Of a stretch of 64,000 bases of DNA, positions 48,501 to 59,394 are shown piece by piece. A model generated the notes under the pieces. The model searched no databases and was not told the origin of the DNA. It saw only the letters and a program-made list of their open reading frames with translations. The stretch's first letter is position 1; every line of letters begins with the position of its first letter. The stretch is from Ischnura elegans (Eukaryota; Arthropoda; Insecta; Odonata; Coenagrionidae): positions 186,001 through 250,000 of the forward strand of contig NC_060258.1 of NCBI RefSeq assembly GCF_921293095.1, read 5' to 3'. Position numbers and translations under genes: made by a program.

Positions 48501-48805
48501 TGTTTTTACCCAGGGTGACCGATTCGAGCCTAATACCTTTCATCTCTTTGCCCATACCTCCGTCTGAAGCGTGTAATGAGAAATGACTCAATTGCAGCCA
48601 ACCAATTATGCCCGCATAATCATAGAGTATTTCATCTCTCATTTACTGTTGGCAGAGGTAGAAGAAGCAGAAAAATTAGGTATTACATAACCATTCCATT
48701 TCTAACTTCCCATTCTCCATTTTCAGGGTCTTTAGGCTTTCAGGAGAGTTTCTTTCTATTCCATCGACCAGGGCGAACCCTGATCATACATGCACATCCA
48801 CTCAC
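45523..48805. other. No recognised gene
   Basis: AT-rich, with short ORFs (46498-46704, 47344-47559, 47720-47965, all +) that resemble nothing known to me. A GC-richer patch at 46335-46485 includes a CGTGACGTCACAACGG site. Confidence 0.4.
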
Positions 48806-48972
48806 CGACCGTCTCGCCGTTGCCTAGTTGCATGAGCACGATCACTAATTGCAGGAGGAGCTGTGGCGCCGATTCATTTAGCGCCTCATGCAACTTCCAA
48901 ATGAGCTGCCTCTGTTCGTTTTCCACCATCGCAGTGAAGGAGACCCCGTTTATCCAGGATTTTTCACTCTGT
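48806..48972 (-). CDS. XK-related protein, exon D (ESAPQLLLQL signature)
   Basis: This 167-nt exon carries the clearest family signature in the window: WKLHEALNESAPQLLLQL followed by VIVLMQLGNGETV. XKR proteins have a conserved ESAPQL-xLQL motif in a central membrane helix. The acceptor is CTTGTCTCTCTTTCACAG and the donor is GTGAGT at 48805-48800. It starts by completing an Arg codon from exon C and ends with one base (G), which exon E completes to Gly. The predicted segment is a polar linker (QSEKSWINGVSF) followed by an amphipathic region and the hydrophobic helix. The next exon is about 37.4 kb away. Confidence 0.88.
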
Positions 48973-49204
48973 CTGTGAAAGAGAGACAAGAATAAAAACT
49001 GTTATTCTGTAAAACATTCACATTAAGGCCTCATGCCACCTTCAGCAATTTCTGTTACTCAAAGTCAAGTTCCTTGCTACCCGTCGAAAAATAATACCTT
49101 TTATCGGCTTTTTTATCCAATCTTGTAACCCAAGCAATCCCTTAAACTAAAAACAAGGTCACTTGTCATAATGACAAAACCTTGGGAATATTGTTCAATA
49201 ATAC

Positions 49205-49500
49205 AAAAGATGTAATTGAACACACATTAAAATTTGGTATCTACGAATTAAAAGGTAATAATTGTGATTCATGTTAAATCGGCCAAACGGGACCAAAATT
49301 CAAGACCAGGATGAAGAAACACGAGGCATGCTGGAGGAACAACAATGACAAGTCAGCTTTTGCCGGGAACTTCTTGGAAATGGGGAACCAAAGCAGTTGA
49401 GATACAAAAACAATGCATTTTACTGGGAAAGGAAGGATGGTGGTTGCCTAAGAAATTCAAAAGATAGCAACCGAAGAACACCTTGTTAACGACGTAATCC
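49205..49500 (+). pseudogene. Penelope-like GIY-YIG endonuclease relic (second family)
   Basis: The frame reads KFGIYELKGNNCDSC, a stop, IGQTGPKFKTRMKKHEACWR and NNNDKSAFAGNFLEMGNQSS. GIY, the following cysteines and the IGQTGR-F-R--EH block are the GIY-YIG core as found in Neptune-type Penelope elements; the stop replaces the Tyr of YIG. A tail resembling EEHLVNDVIQ follows at about 49470-49500. It differs clearly from copies A and B. Its 3' flank continues on the far side of the repeat element at 49584-51118 (CCCTCC, CCAATCC-type sequence near 51140). Confidence 0.8.
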
Positions 49501-49583
49501 AATCCATTCCACTTTCAATCCAATCCTTTCCCAATCCACCCCCCTTATTACTCATCACCCTCCCAAATCCCCCCCTTCTTGAC

Positions 49584-51118
49584 AGTAGTACCGTATTTGG
49601 CGACTCTGGTACATGGCGTCACATCATCATGTACCTTAAATATCTTCCACATTTGAATAGACAAATTTTTCATATAAACGGCATGGCTGTTAGCATTTTA
49701 GCATCCTTCGAATACAGCCATCAAATTTTCTATTGGTTATTCGGAATATTCGTTATGAAATGAATTATAATGTATGTAATTTATCAAGCATCTGATATTT
49801 TGTCTATCCATTTATTCTGGCAGCGATTATTAAGGAGAAGATTCCCAGATGTACTGGAGAAGTTTACCTTCCTCAAGAAGTAAGAGTTGAAGGAGGGGGA
49901 ATAATGGATGTTGAAGGTAGGGGAAGTATCGCATGGAGATGATTAGTCTCCGATACGGGGAGGGGTTGTTGACCCAAATTAATGACGATGGGGAGAGAGA
50001 AAAATGTATTATCCTCGGATGTTCTTGACTGATGGGGGATGATGTTTTTACAATTTCAAAGGGGATGAAAAATTTTATGTACGTAAATTAATAAAAAAAA
50101 ATAAAAATGGAATAAAAATATATTATTTCTTTTCTGATTTATTTACCCAGATCAATGACCTTGAATTATGTTAAAAATTGCATTAAGGGGATGGAGATGA
50201 TCTTCATATTTTCAAAAACAGTGAGAATTCAACACTAATTTGGAATATTAAAATAAAAAAATAATGTTAGAGAATATAAATGTTTACATAAATCACGGTT
50301 TCTATTATTAGCTTGAATGATGAACATTTCTGTAATAGACGTCAAAACGATATATTGTCAAATAGGGGTACTCTTGCACCTTGGCAATGGACCCTCAAGG
50401 GAATTTAATCGTTTCAACCGAGCGATAATAAAATGCAAACGGCTATACCGTATTAAGCATACATTTATCTATTGAAATGTGGAAGATATTTAAGGTAGAT
50501 GATGCTGTGACGTCATGTACCAGCTTTGGAATGCACTTTCGGAGGCTTACGAGTTGAATACGTAAAAAAATCAGTAATTCGTACATTACGACGAAGAGGA
50601 ACATTTTTTGTAGTAACTGACAAAACGCTAACTTTTCAATTAATGGTACCCTTGTACCGTTACTAGGGAAATTGAATGAGTCTTAGGAAATCAGATGGTT
50701 AAATTCTAAGGAAAATGAAAGGCCTCCAGCTATTCCGTTTAAATCAAACATTTGTCTATTGAAATGTGGAAGATGTTAAAAGTAGATGATGCTGTGACGT
50801 CATGCGCCAGTCGCCATTCACGTTTGGAGACTTACGTGTTGACTTCATAAAATATAATAAGTGATTCGTTTATAAAGTTGAAGGATAAACATTTTTGTAA
50901 TAACAGTCTAAACGCTAACTCTATAAATAAGATACCCTGATACCCTTACTAGGGACATTGAATGAGTCTTAGAAAATCTGATGATTGGATTCGAAGGAAA
51001 ATGAAATGCTAACATCTATACCGTTTATTTGAAAAATGCATCTATTCAAACGTTGAAGATATTTAAGGCAGATGATGCTGTGACGTCATGTGACAATAGT
51101 TGCCGTTAAGGTACTACT
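49584..51118. mobile_element. Element with AGTAGTACC ends and internal TGACGTCA tandem repeats
   Basis: The left end AGTAGTACCGTATTTGGCG and the right end (reverse) AGTAGTACCTTAACGGCA begin inverted repeats of about 140 bp (49584-49730 and 50965-51118). Within the element the right-end sequence recurs in tandem: TTGAAATGTGGAAGATATTT, GATGATGCTGTGACGTCATG at 50494-50513, 50781-50800 and 51067-51090, period about 287 bp. No ORF with similarity is present. A target duplication is not clear. It lies in the 3' part of the Penelope relic. Confidence 0.7.
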
Positions 51119-52373
51119 CTTTATAGACTTTGTTTCGACCTCCTTCCCCTCCAGGAATTACCAATCCCAGCTCTGTACCAACCCCACCACATCAACAAAC
51201 ATAGTGTATATTAATATGTCCCCAACATATGTTTTATATTCTCTGCACTTGATAATTATGTAATAGCTGAAAACGGTCATTAAATAGAAATTTTATATTT
51301 TTTGGAAGTAACGGAGTGTTTATTATTGAGAGTATGGAGCCCTTGCTCCACGTAAGACCATCTAGTTTCGATTTAATTCGGTAGGGAGTAGAACTGATTT
51401 ACATTCGAGTCAAAAGCTAAGGAAACGTCTCTATCGACCAGTACTCCTTTTGTCACTGATGGACAATAGTAACCTGTCAGCAATACCGCAACACCTTCAA
51501 CCTACTTGTCAGCCTATAGGCCAGATTTAAGAACATGATAGCAATAAGTTCTCGGTAGGGAACTTTTTCTCGGAGGTAGCAGCAGCTCTACGTCAATGGT
51601 GGCGCTTAAAGAAAGAAGCAGTACACGTGGAAAATAGTGAAACTAATGGGAAAATTTCCGTGAAGGCATTTCATCGATTTTGAACAAAGTGGAAATTTAA
51701 GGCGAAACTTAATGACACGCAAGCAATCAAATTATTACCTCAGATAGTTGGTTGAACTCATGGGTAAGTGGGTATCTACGGAATTTTGAAATAGCAAAGG
51801 TATGAGAGAGAATTAATGTGCAATTTTTTTGTCAATCCACTGCATACAGGGAAACAATCTATTTGGTCCCGCTAGCCTCTTAATTAATCGAACATCACTT
51901 CTGTCTCCTTTACCTGGGACCAATCTATAGTTATTTATTTATATCAATGAGCGAAATGGTTCCATTACCAAATTAACATAAGCTCGAATGCAACATTTTT
52001 ATAGGCTTAACTTGATATGACATAAATAATGACACACTAACTTGAAATACTAATTTATCAATGCGTCTGGCATTCTCTGCCAATAAGTTCCAATGTGGAC
52101 TTACTCATGAGAATGGAGCATTTTAATGATAATCAGTTTGACAGTCGAACTTCTGGATGTACACTCAATTACTTATACCATTGGCTACATAGTTCAAATT
52201 TGCTCATTATCTCATTAAATTTTGCAATACCATGCTTAAAGTTATGGAAGATAAAGCTTTCATAAATAAATTAATTCTAATAATTATTCAATAGCCTATT
52301 GAATAACCACATTAATATATATATTTCCATCATTAAAATTAACATGAAATTATACAATGACTACAGTGTTTAC
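51119..52373. other. XKR intron sequence, no further feature
   Basis: The first 150 bp look like the continuation of the Penelope relic tail (pyrimidine-rich, then TAATAGCTGAAAACGGTCAT). The remainder is AT-rich without ORFs of note. Confidence 0.4.
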
Positions 52374-52499
52374 CTTATCTTCACCGCCATTTTCTTGTTA
52401 TCATTTCCACGTAACCTGTGGAGCTCTTCGATGAACTCTACCTGGTCGGAGTCAAACTCTCTCCTGGAGTGCACGGCGTACCACAAGCTCCTAAATGCT
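52374..52499 (-). CDS. XK-related protein, exon C
   Basis: A 126-nt exon has an excellent acceptor (TTTCTTTTTCATTCAG) and donor (AG followed by GTAAAC). Read in the phase left by exon B it is open and encodes AFRSLWYAVHSRREFDSD, then a charged stretch ending in NDNKKMAVKI plus two bases. The RSLWYAVHSRR motif resembles the region of XKR proteins that precedes the conserved SAPQL helix (in vertebrate paralogues a similar tract is followed by a charged cytoplasmic segment). The terminal AG is completed by A from exon D to give Arg. An overlapping plus-strand ORF is a shadow. Confidence 0.75.
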
Positions 52500-53522
52500 C
52501 TGAATGAAAAAGAAAGCTATATAAGTACATTTACAACCACTTTATCATAAAATACATTAGACTTTCATTAGTTTGAATGCCTGTCACTAGCTTTTATTGA
52601 AACCAATTCTATTCTAAAATGGTCCAATATCTTCTATAATTAGACAAAAAATTATGCAACACTATTAAAAATATACAATAAAATGGTAAGAGGAGGCCGA
52701 CGTATTGCATCTTCCATTCCTCTTCCATGAAACCGCAGCGCTTAGAACGTTTACTCCCCCAAACCCCTTTGTTCCCTCTCTCCACGCTCCTCTTTCCCCT
52801 ATTTTGTCTTTTCCTCTACTCGGTTGTACAACGGCGTTTTGTGCAATAGAAAATTTTCAAGAGAAAAATACCTGACGACGATACAAATTGTATTATGCAG
52901 ATGAAAAATTGCCCATTATATTACTTACATATTAAAATATAACGGTTAAAAATCGTATTTTGAAATCTACGCTAAAATGACCGGCAGCCATCTCATTTAC
53001 CATGTTTCTTACTCAATAAAATTTTAATAGACCCTCATCTGAGCCGAAAAACTGAATCATATTTTTTTCAAAATCTATTTGCTTAGGGGTTGCGATTTGT
53101 GTGGAAGTCCACATGGTAAGTGTTGCATAATTTTGTACATGGATATTGCATTAATCTTCTGTGGAGAATGTATGTGTTGGGAAACTGAATTAATGTAAGG
53201 ACTTTTCCTCTGTTTTCAAGCAAGTATACAATAACACGAATACTCGTGTTATATTTTAACAAATTATGGATTTGTAGAAAGTAGGGAATCATTTGCGTAA
53301 AAATTTCGACTCAAAGTTTGTATATTTATGTACAGTCCACTTGAACAACTGTTCAAATATGTGATATTTTTAGTTTTCATTTAGAGTCACAATTTTTTTG
53401 CGAGAAACTGTGTCAGTGAGTAAACAAAGATTAGAAAAATTCATGAATGGAATTGAAAGGCTACCCTTAGGCTGTTTTCGTCGAACGTAAAATATATCAA
53501 TAAAATTATACGTAGTAAATAT

Positions 53523-55303
53523 TAGGGATGTTAGAGTAGCACTTTTTGATCTCAAGTCAAGTTGAAAACTACTCGCGAGTATCGAGTCGAGTATGGTACT
53601 TTCTGGACCAGGCAATACAACAATGCATGCACTAATTTATTCTTACTTTTCCGATCCCATTATGAGTTTTCCATTCTAAATGCTTAACTTGATGTAAAAC
53701 GGAAAGGATAATGAGGAACTTTGAGGGTAATTGTGCCAGAATTCAGAGGTAAATGAACATTAATTTGCCTTAAAGAGTTCCATAGGCACAATTGAAATGA
53801 ATTAACCTTTAGAAATGAAACATGTATTCTTTGAGCCTTTCAATTCTCACGCAGGAAAAACAAATTTTCTACTTGATCAGGCAGCAGGTTATGACGTCTC
53901 CATATTACTGCCTGCTGAAAATTTCCTTTCATGGCAAATTTCTGCCGGCAATAAAGGCAAGTAGGATTCAAGGCAAGACAATTTCTGCACACACTTACTA
54001 TCCATAATTGTAAGATTCGGGAACATTGGAAATACCTTTCAAAAATCATATCTATGATTGTTATGGGTCTTGAATCTTCATGAAGTTTAAGTGGACGAGG
54101 TGAACGAACTGTAGAACTTAATTTTAGCTTTGTAAGGCAAAAATATATGCATTTTTCACGTCGTCAAATCAACCTTAGTGACTCTTGTTTTTTTAATTTC
54201 TAGAAAAAAACCCGCAGGAAATGAATGAAAAGAAAATTAATATCGGACGTACCCAGTAATCATAAAGGCTAAAAGCTTGTGACTTTAAACACCGGAAAAA
54301 ACTGGCATTGTCCGCTCCAACATTAAAGTTACATATTTCTCTCAGAAATTGTATCAACATTTTACGCATTCTCTCGGGGTTTGAGTGAATGAAAATGGGT
54401 AGCGTACAGAGATATCGCAAATGAAATTATGAGTATATTGTTGGCGAAGGGACAGGTGAGAGCAGGTAGCCAATATTCGTGTTACGCGTACAATAATGTT
54501 CGGAGAGCGCAACAATATAGCAACGCATATTACGTAAAATACAGATAAATTTCGAATGTTTTTTCTCAGAAACGGTAAATCTAAGGGAGAAAAGTATGAT
54601 AATAATTTTGTAGATAGTTTTTTTTATCTACAATTTTGTACAGAGCAATTGTTTTCATAAAACTAACGTTTTGGCCAAAAAATGCAAAAACCCATTTTGT
54701 GAACTTTGACCTTGAATAAAATTTTTAGCACAAACGGGATCTATGGAGACTTTTCAGCATTTAATCAAAGTGATATCCTTAAGTTCATGCAAAATTTCAG
54801 CTTGAAGGGAATTTATGTAAGGGTACCAGTATGTTTTGGGCAAATTTGACCGGGCTATTTCTACCAGAGATCTCAACAATTTGTTACGAATTCTCTCGGC
54901 GTTTGATTGAAGAAAAATGAGTAGGTTGCAAGGTATCGCAAAATGAAAGTATGAGCGATGCAGTGGTCCACTCCGATTACTCCGAACACGCCGCCGGGTA
55001 GGAAGACGATCGGCCGCCGCGGATGACGAAAAGGTATTTGGAGCCAACGGCGACTACTGAAGTGTACATAGCAAGATGAAACTCCAAGGCCAAGGCATTA
55101 GGAATCATTATCGACTTTAAAAATTATAGTATTACTTAAGATTAATGATAGCGCTTCCTGTCGGCAGAGTTCCGGCCGTACTGGCATCGACAGCTCTGTA
55201 ACCGAAACTACTGGACTCGACTCGACATTCGTAATGCTAATGAAAACACTCGAGTCGAATACTAACTACTCGACTCGGATTTTCGAGTACTCGCACATCC
55301 TTA
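53523..55303. mobile_element. Probable hAT-type element (no transposase found)
   Basis: The left end TAGGGATGTTAGAGTA and the reverse of the right end TAAGGATGTGCGAGTACTCG form imperfect inverted repeats, and both subterminal regions are rich in GAGTCGAGTA/TACTCGACTC words. Flanks share GTAAAT (53515-53520 and 55306-55311), suggesting a decayed 8-bp duplication. Inside, two diverged copies of a segment coding for FIHSN-ER-R--L--L-EI (minus strand, about 54350-54420 and 54860-54925) indicate an internal duplication. No transposase motif was seen. Confidence 0.5.
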
Positions 55304-55709
55304 GCGTAAATGAATGAATTGCGGAAACTTTTTGTTAATCGTATTAATTATTTTCATTAATCATTATTGTAAGTTTCTGTTGAAGAGTTTAAAATTTTAT
55401 GTCTGCATATTAAAGCTGGAATAATAAATGCTACGCCGTTCAAAGTACTCTTTTGTAACTTGGTTGGAATACTCATGGATATTAAGCGAGTGTCCCACGC
55501 TCAAAGCTGTATATAGATTTTTGCATCTAATTTGGATACAACACACGTACACCGTCTTTCACATGGGTCATTAGAACCTGCCTCTTATATTGCGTACGCA
55601 TTGCGCACTTCCAAACTCGCCTAAATCCATGGCATTTAGTCAAATGGTGTTAATGACTAAATTAACATAAAGAAAAATAATCTTTATTCAAAAAGGCTTG
55701 TATTCTTAC

Positions 55710-55778
55710 CGAGGTAGTAGTCTCAGCGATCGTAGGCTGAATACTTCCTTCCAGGTTATCGAGGAGCCACCCCACTTC
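55710..55778 (-). CDS. XK-related protein, exon B
   Basis: A 69-nt exon lies between a pyrimidine-rich acceptor (TTCTTCTTTCAG) and a donor GTAAGA. In the phase dictated by exon A it is fully open and reads KWGGSSITWKEVFSLRSLR followed by LLPR. It ends with two bases (CG) that are completed by the first base of the exon at 52499. This segment would follow the second membrane helix and cover a loop plus the start of the next hydrophobic stretch. Another frame is open too, but only this one joins both neighbouring exons. By itself the exon is too short for a family assignment, so support comes from phase, splice sites and strand. Confidence 0.7.
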
Positions 55779-55951
55779 CTGAAAGAAGAAGGTTTTGTGA
55801 GCCACATTTAGGACTAAATGGCAAAATACCTATGCAATAAGAGTAGAAATCATCTAGAAAAAGGAGTAACTTAAGCAAAAACAAAGAACCCGTGAATAAA
55901 ATGGTAAAAAAAACAAGAAAAAGCAAATTACGTTGTGTTTCCATGGATTCT

Positions 55952-56010
55952 GGGGATCTTCATTCGGAAGATCCCCTGAAGATGATCAGCAAGTCGCGTA
56001 TCGAAACGTT
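55952..56010 (+). ncRNA. Hammerhead-ribozyme-like motif
   Basis: A perfect 10-bp hairpin (GGGGATCTTC, loop ATTCG, GAAGATCCCC; 55952-55976) runs straight into CTGAAGA (55976-55982, consensus CUGANGA). It is followed by a possible short stem (GAT...ATC) and CGAAACG with GAAA at 56003. Stem, CUGANGA box, stem and GAAA box in this order is the hammerhead core. The cleavage-site UH before the first stem and the closing third stem are not convincing, so it may be a decayed or wrongly registered copy. Penelope elements are known to carry such ribozymes, and one may have left this trace. Confidence 0.4.
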
Positions 56011-56224
56011 GGGAGACATGGACGGCATCAACCGGAGGAAAACTCGAGAAAATTTTATGTAACTTGTAAGTGGTGCATAACAGTTGCGCTACCAGAAAGA
56101 AGTCTTTATAACCGAGCTGTTTGGTTCCTTAACACGAACTTCACGTCATCACTATTGGCAACTTAAATATCACGAGGATGACGAAATTTACACTATTTTC
56201 CTGTATAAGTCCTGTACCTAGGTG

Positions 56225-57600
56225 TTTTACAGAGTTTCGTTTGGATTATAAAAGAGTTGGGCGGCCTTGATACGGTGTGTAGACGAAACCCTTGGAAAAG
56301 AAATGTAAAATTATGCCACAACTTATGTAGATGATGTAGTGGTATTCTCGCGATCCTTCAACTATCACCTATCCCATTTAAATATTGCATTTTAACCTAT
56401 TCAAAAGGCTAATTTAAGATTGAATTTATCGAAATGGCATTCCTTTAAAAAAATCAATTTTTAATGGGTTGTGCCATTAGTGTCTATGGTATTATTGCCA
56501 ACCCAGGTAAGATACAAGCGATCACGCAGTACCAACAGCCATAAAGCGTGAGGAAACTGTGCGTTTTTTGGGAGTCTGTAATTATTATTCTCGTCTTTGC
56601 CGACACCATTCCGAGAGTAATGGCCCTGTGCTCAACCTTCTAAAGAAAGTAAATAAACGGCGGCGGATGGAGGAACATGAAAAATCCTTCAGAGCCGCAA
56701 AGTAAATATTTGTGAGTAGCGTCAATATATCTCACCCGGACTCTTCAAAACGCATGTTCCTTCAAAATGATGATAGCAATTATGACGTAGGTTCAGTGCT
56801 GAGCCAAAAAGATAGATCAGATAAGGAAAAGGCAACATCTTTATTAATCCGTAAGCTTTGTGGGCCGGTGAGTTTGTACTCCACAATGGAAAAAGAAATA
56901 TTAGCCAAAGTATGGGCGCTTGAAAAGTTACGGGCCTTTCTCTTGGACCGAGAATTCACGATCGTTACGGATCGTAAGTCCTTAATATTTTTGAATAAAT
57001 TTTACTTGAAAGATAATAGGATGAGGAGGAAAGCGATGTCGATTCAAGAGTTCTCGTTTTAGATACAACACTTTGACGGTAACCCAAATATTGTTCGTGA
57101 TTGGCTAAGTAGACATCCCTGTGGGAAAAACGAAGCGGTAGTTAGAGGTCACATGCTTTTAATTATTCCAGAAGTCAATCTGGGAATTTACGAGACGTTG
57201 TGGCAAGGAGTTGAGGCTTTGAAAAGAGCTCAATTTAAGGATCCTAGAGTTTCACCCTAAAACCTAATTTTAGATGGATCGCTACCCAAGGATGATTCGC
57301 AATAACGGAGCGTAGACAGACGAGCCGACAGATTTGAGGTCAGTTAAGAGATAGTCCATGTGCGGTTAGATAAGGATGGTAAGTTTAAAATGTGGGTGCT
57401 AAGTAGCCAAGTTAAGAAGATGATCCAATACGTGCATGCCTCGCATGCTTACGCAAAAAATTGCGATGATCACTAGTGAAAGATTTTTATGGAAGGACAT
57501 GGGCAGACAAATACGTAAATTGATCCGTGCCTGCCATGTTTGTCAAAGGACAAAATTAGGAATTGCGCTTACCCAGGGCCGGTGTGAAACATATTGAAAA
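56225..57600 (+). pseudogene. Ty3/gypsy RT, RNase H and integrase-start relic
   Basis: TTYVDDVVVFSRSF (about 56325-56365) is the YxDD box of reverse transcriptase, followed by NLRLNLSKWHSF. The RNase H domain is open from 56712 to 57062, with YSTMEKEILAKVWALEKLR and FTIVTDRKSLIFLN as its conserved blocks (Glu and Asp of the active site), then IQHFDGNPNIVRDWLSRHPC across a stop. An integrase zinc-finger-like trace (CHVCQRTKLG) is near 57530-57570. Frameshifts and stops make it dead. No LTRs were recognised. Confidence 0.85.
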
Positions 57601-58433
57601 GCACCATGCCCATTTTATAAAACAGCTACATGAGCATTCGCACTTTCGTTATTTAAGTCATCAGGGAAACATATTTCCCATTAGTTCTAAAAACAAATCC
57701 ATTCCCTATTAACTGCATACTACAACATTTCATTGAATGCTGAAGAGGACAATTGATGATGCACTAATGATTTTATTCCATTTTCACGTAAGGAAATCTC
57801 TCTTTTCCCAGATGGAGGAAGGTAGAGTTCTGGTCTTTACAATAAACTGCTTTACCGGTCAGTAGAAATATACATCGCTCGGTTGGCTTAAGGATGTGCG
57901 CTTCGGTGGTGTAATTTTTATGTTGTGATTTGTTTTCCTTCCTCGTCAATAAATAGTTCATCATAAATAACACTATTTGTTTGTCGCCCTATGAATCGAC
58001 AAGCAATAATTTATATTTATTAACGTATGGTTTTTAAATCTTGATATACGACCCAGCTGTAAGTTTTCCAAATTTTCAACAGACAACAGAAAAATTTAAA
58101 ATTTCCTTCCCCAGTTTCTTCAGTTTCATGCACACGCGGACTAAAATCATCTCCAGGTTCTTGCATGCCCAAAAACATTTAGGAAGCAGCTTTCCTGAAT
58201 CAATAATAGCATACTTCGTTGTGTATGAATGTGTTACTTTGCTCACGTTCCCAAGAGCCATTAAAAAAAATTCTCTCCCTTTTTGAGAGCGTTCTCTGTG
58301 TATCACCTCTGTATGCACTCCCATTCTGATCTTTCGTATATTTTACGAAATCCCTAATATATTTGGAGATTAAGCTTTTTGTTTACTTCTGAAACGTCAT
58401 TGTTGATTGCAGTATTTTTGCGATAGAAGTTCG

Positions 58434-58690
58434 TTATATTGTTCTACGATACTGTTCACTTGTTGACACTTCTATTGATTTTTTTTTGCTTTTCACAATT
58501 TCATGTCTCTTCTTGAAGGACAGAACCCATGAAGCACTTGAGGGAGAATTCAAATCCTGGCGATATTTCCGAAACGACGCTGATATTGCCCATTTTTGTA
58601 AAGCCCAGGCCATCACCGGTTCATTCCTGCTCTTGAATATTACGAAGCGGTCGCATACCCATATGTAGATCATTTCAAGCAAGTCGAGTT
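58434..58690 (-). pseudogene. Transposon-type CENP-B-like DNA-binding domain
   Basis: The minus strand encodes EPVMAWALQKWAISASFRKY followed by LNSPSSASWVLSFKKRHEIV. The pattern ALQ-WA then F-AS--WV-SFKKRH-I is the second helix-turn-helix of CENP-B/pogo-type DNA-binding domains found at the N-terminus of several DNA transposases and domesticated genes. An 82-codon frame is open, but no catalytic domain follows within reach. Whether it is a relic or an exon of something larger cannot be told from this sequence. Confidence 0.6.
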
Positions 58691-58736
58691 TCGTTCCCCA
58701 TGATATAAAATCTATCTATATATTGCCAGCATTCTC

Positions 58737-59286
58737 TTATGTTTTAAATGTATCGAACCTTGGTTTCGGAGCGTGGAAATTCTTGGTAGTGATATGGGTA
58801 GACAGATAAAAATCTACTCGCCTTAGGCACCTGGGAAGCTCTTCGAAGACTATGTCTAAAATCGTTTTCTTTGGAAATGAGTTCCCTTTCACTAGAATGG
58901 GGGAACAGGAGTGGGAGGGAGGTGAGATATCGTGCTGTAGGATCCTCTGTGGAGGATTTTGAGAAGCTGGAGCAGGAGGGGGAGCAGAGGGATTGAGAAG
59001 AAGTGCAATGTCAGTTTTATTGATGTGTAGAGGAGGACTGGCACACGGAGGATTCGCGGTATATAGCGGTAAAGGTATTTCGTTTTTGGAAAAGAAATTG
59101 AAAAGAGAGGAAAGTTTCCTCAGTGCTTTTTGACGCCTCATAGTGAGGGAATTATGAGCAGAAAGAAGACTTTTGTGGACGATAGAGAGCGACTGTGAGC
59201 TGCAGAGGTTGATTACATTAAATACAGATTCAATATGGGATTTGTATTGTGAAACCAGGGTATTGTATTGGAAAAGGACTCAATAG
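58737..59286 (-). CDS. Unidentified ORF, about 183 codons
   Basis: Open from the TGA just upstream of 59286 to the stop at 58737. The frame holds LFQYNTLVSQYKSHIESVFN, a helical Arg/Lys/Leu-rich part (MRRQKALRKLSSLFNFFSKN), a proline-rich part (NPSAPPPAPASQNPPQ) and a final PKKTILDIVFEELPRCLRRV. The only in-frame ATG near the start is at 59141. I recognise no family. Length without stops in AT-rich DNA and amphipathic composition suggest a real, recently active frame, possibly the first ORF of a mobile element. Confidence 0.35.
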
Positions 59287-59394
59287 CGCATGTTGATTGA
59301 TAGTTGGTATCCTAAAGAATGGAAAAAAGGGAAGAATTGGAGACAAGCCGGATAGGGGAAGCTCAATGGTAAGTCCTTTAGCAATTGTTTCTAA

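Larger units (their letters stand above)
11356..48805 (-). other. Large XKR intron (about 37.4 kb)
   Basis: No exon with matching phase was found between exons D and E, and these two fit directly (phase 1). The interval is filled mainly with transposon relics and satellites listed separately. The other inferred introns are 61867-55779 (6.1 kb), 55709-52500 (3.2 kb) and 52373-48973 (3.4 kb). An unrecognised short exon inside cannot be excluded. Confidence 0.6.

Noticed and set aside
53840..54049. Minus ORF with a CRNCLALNPTCLYCRQKF cysteine pattern, as a zinc finger
   Set aside because: Too short, no finger spacing that fits a known class, and it lies inside a probable hAT element.
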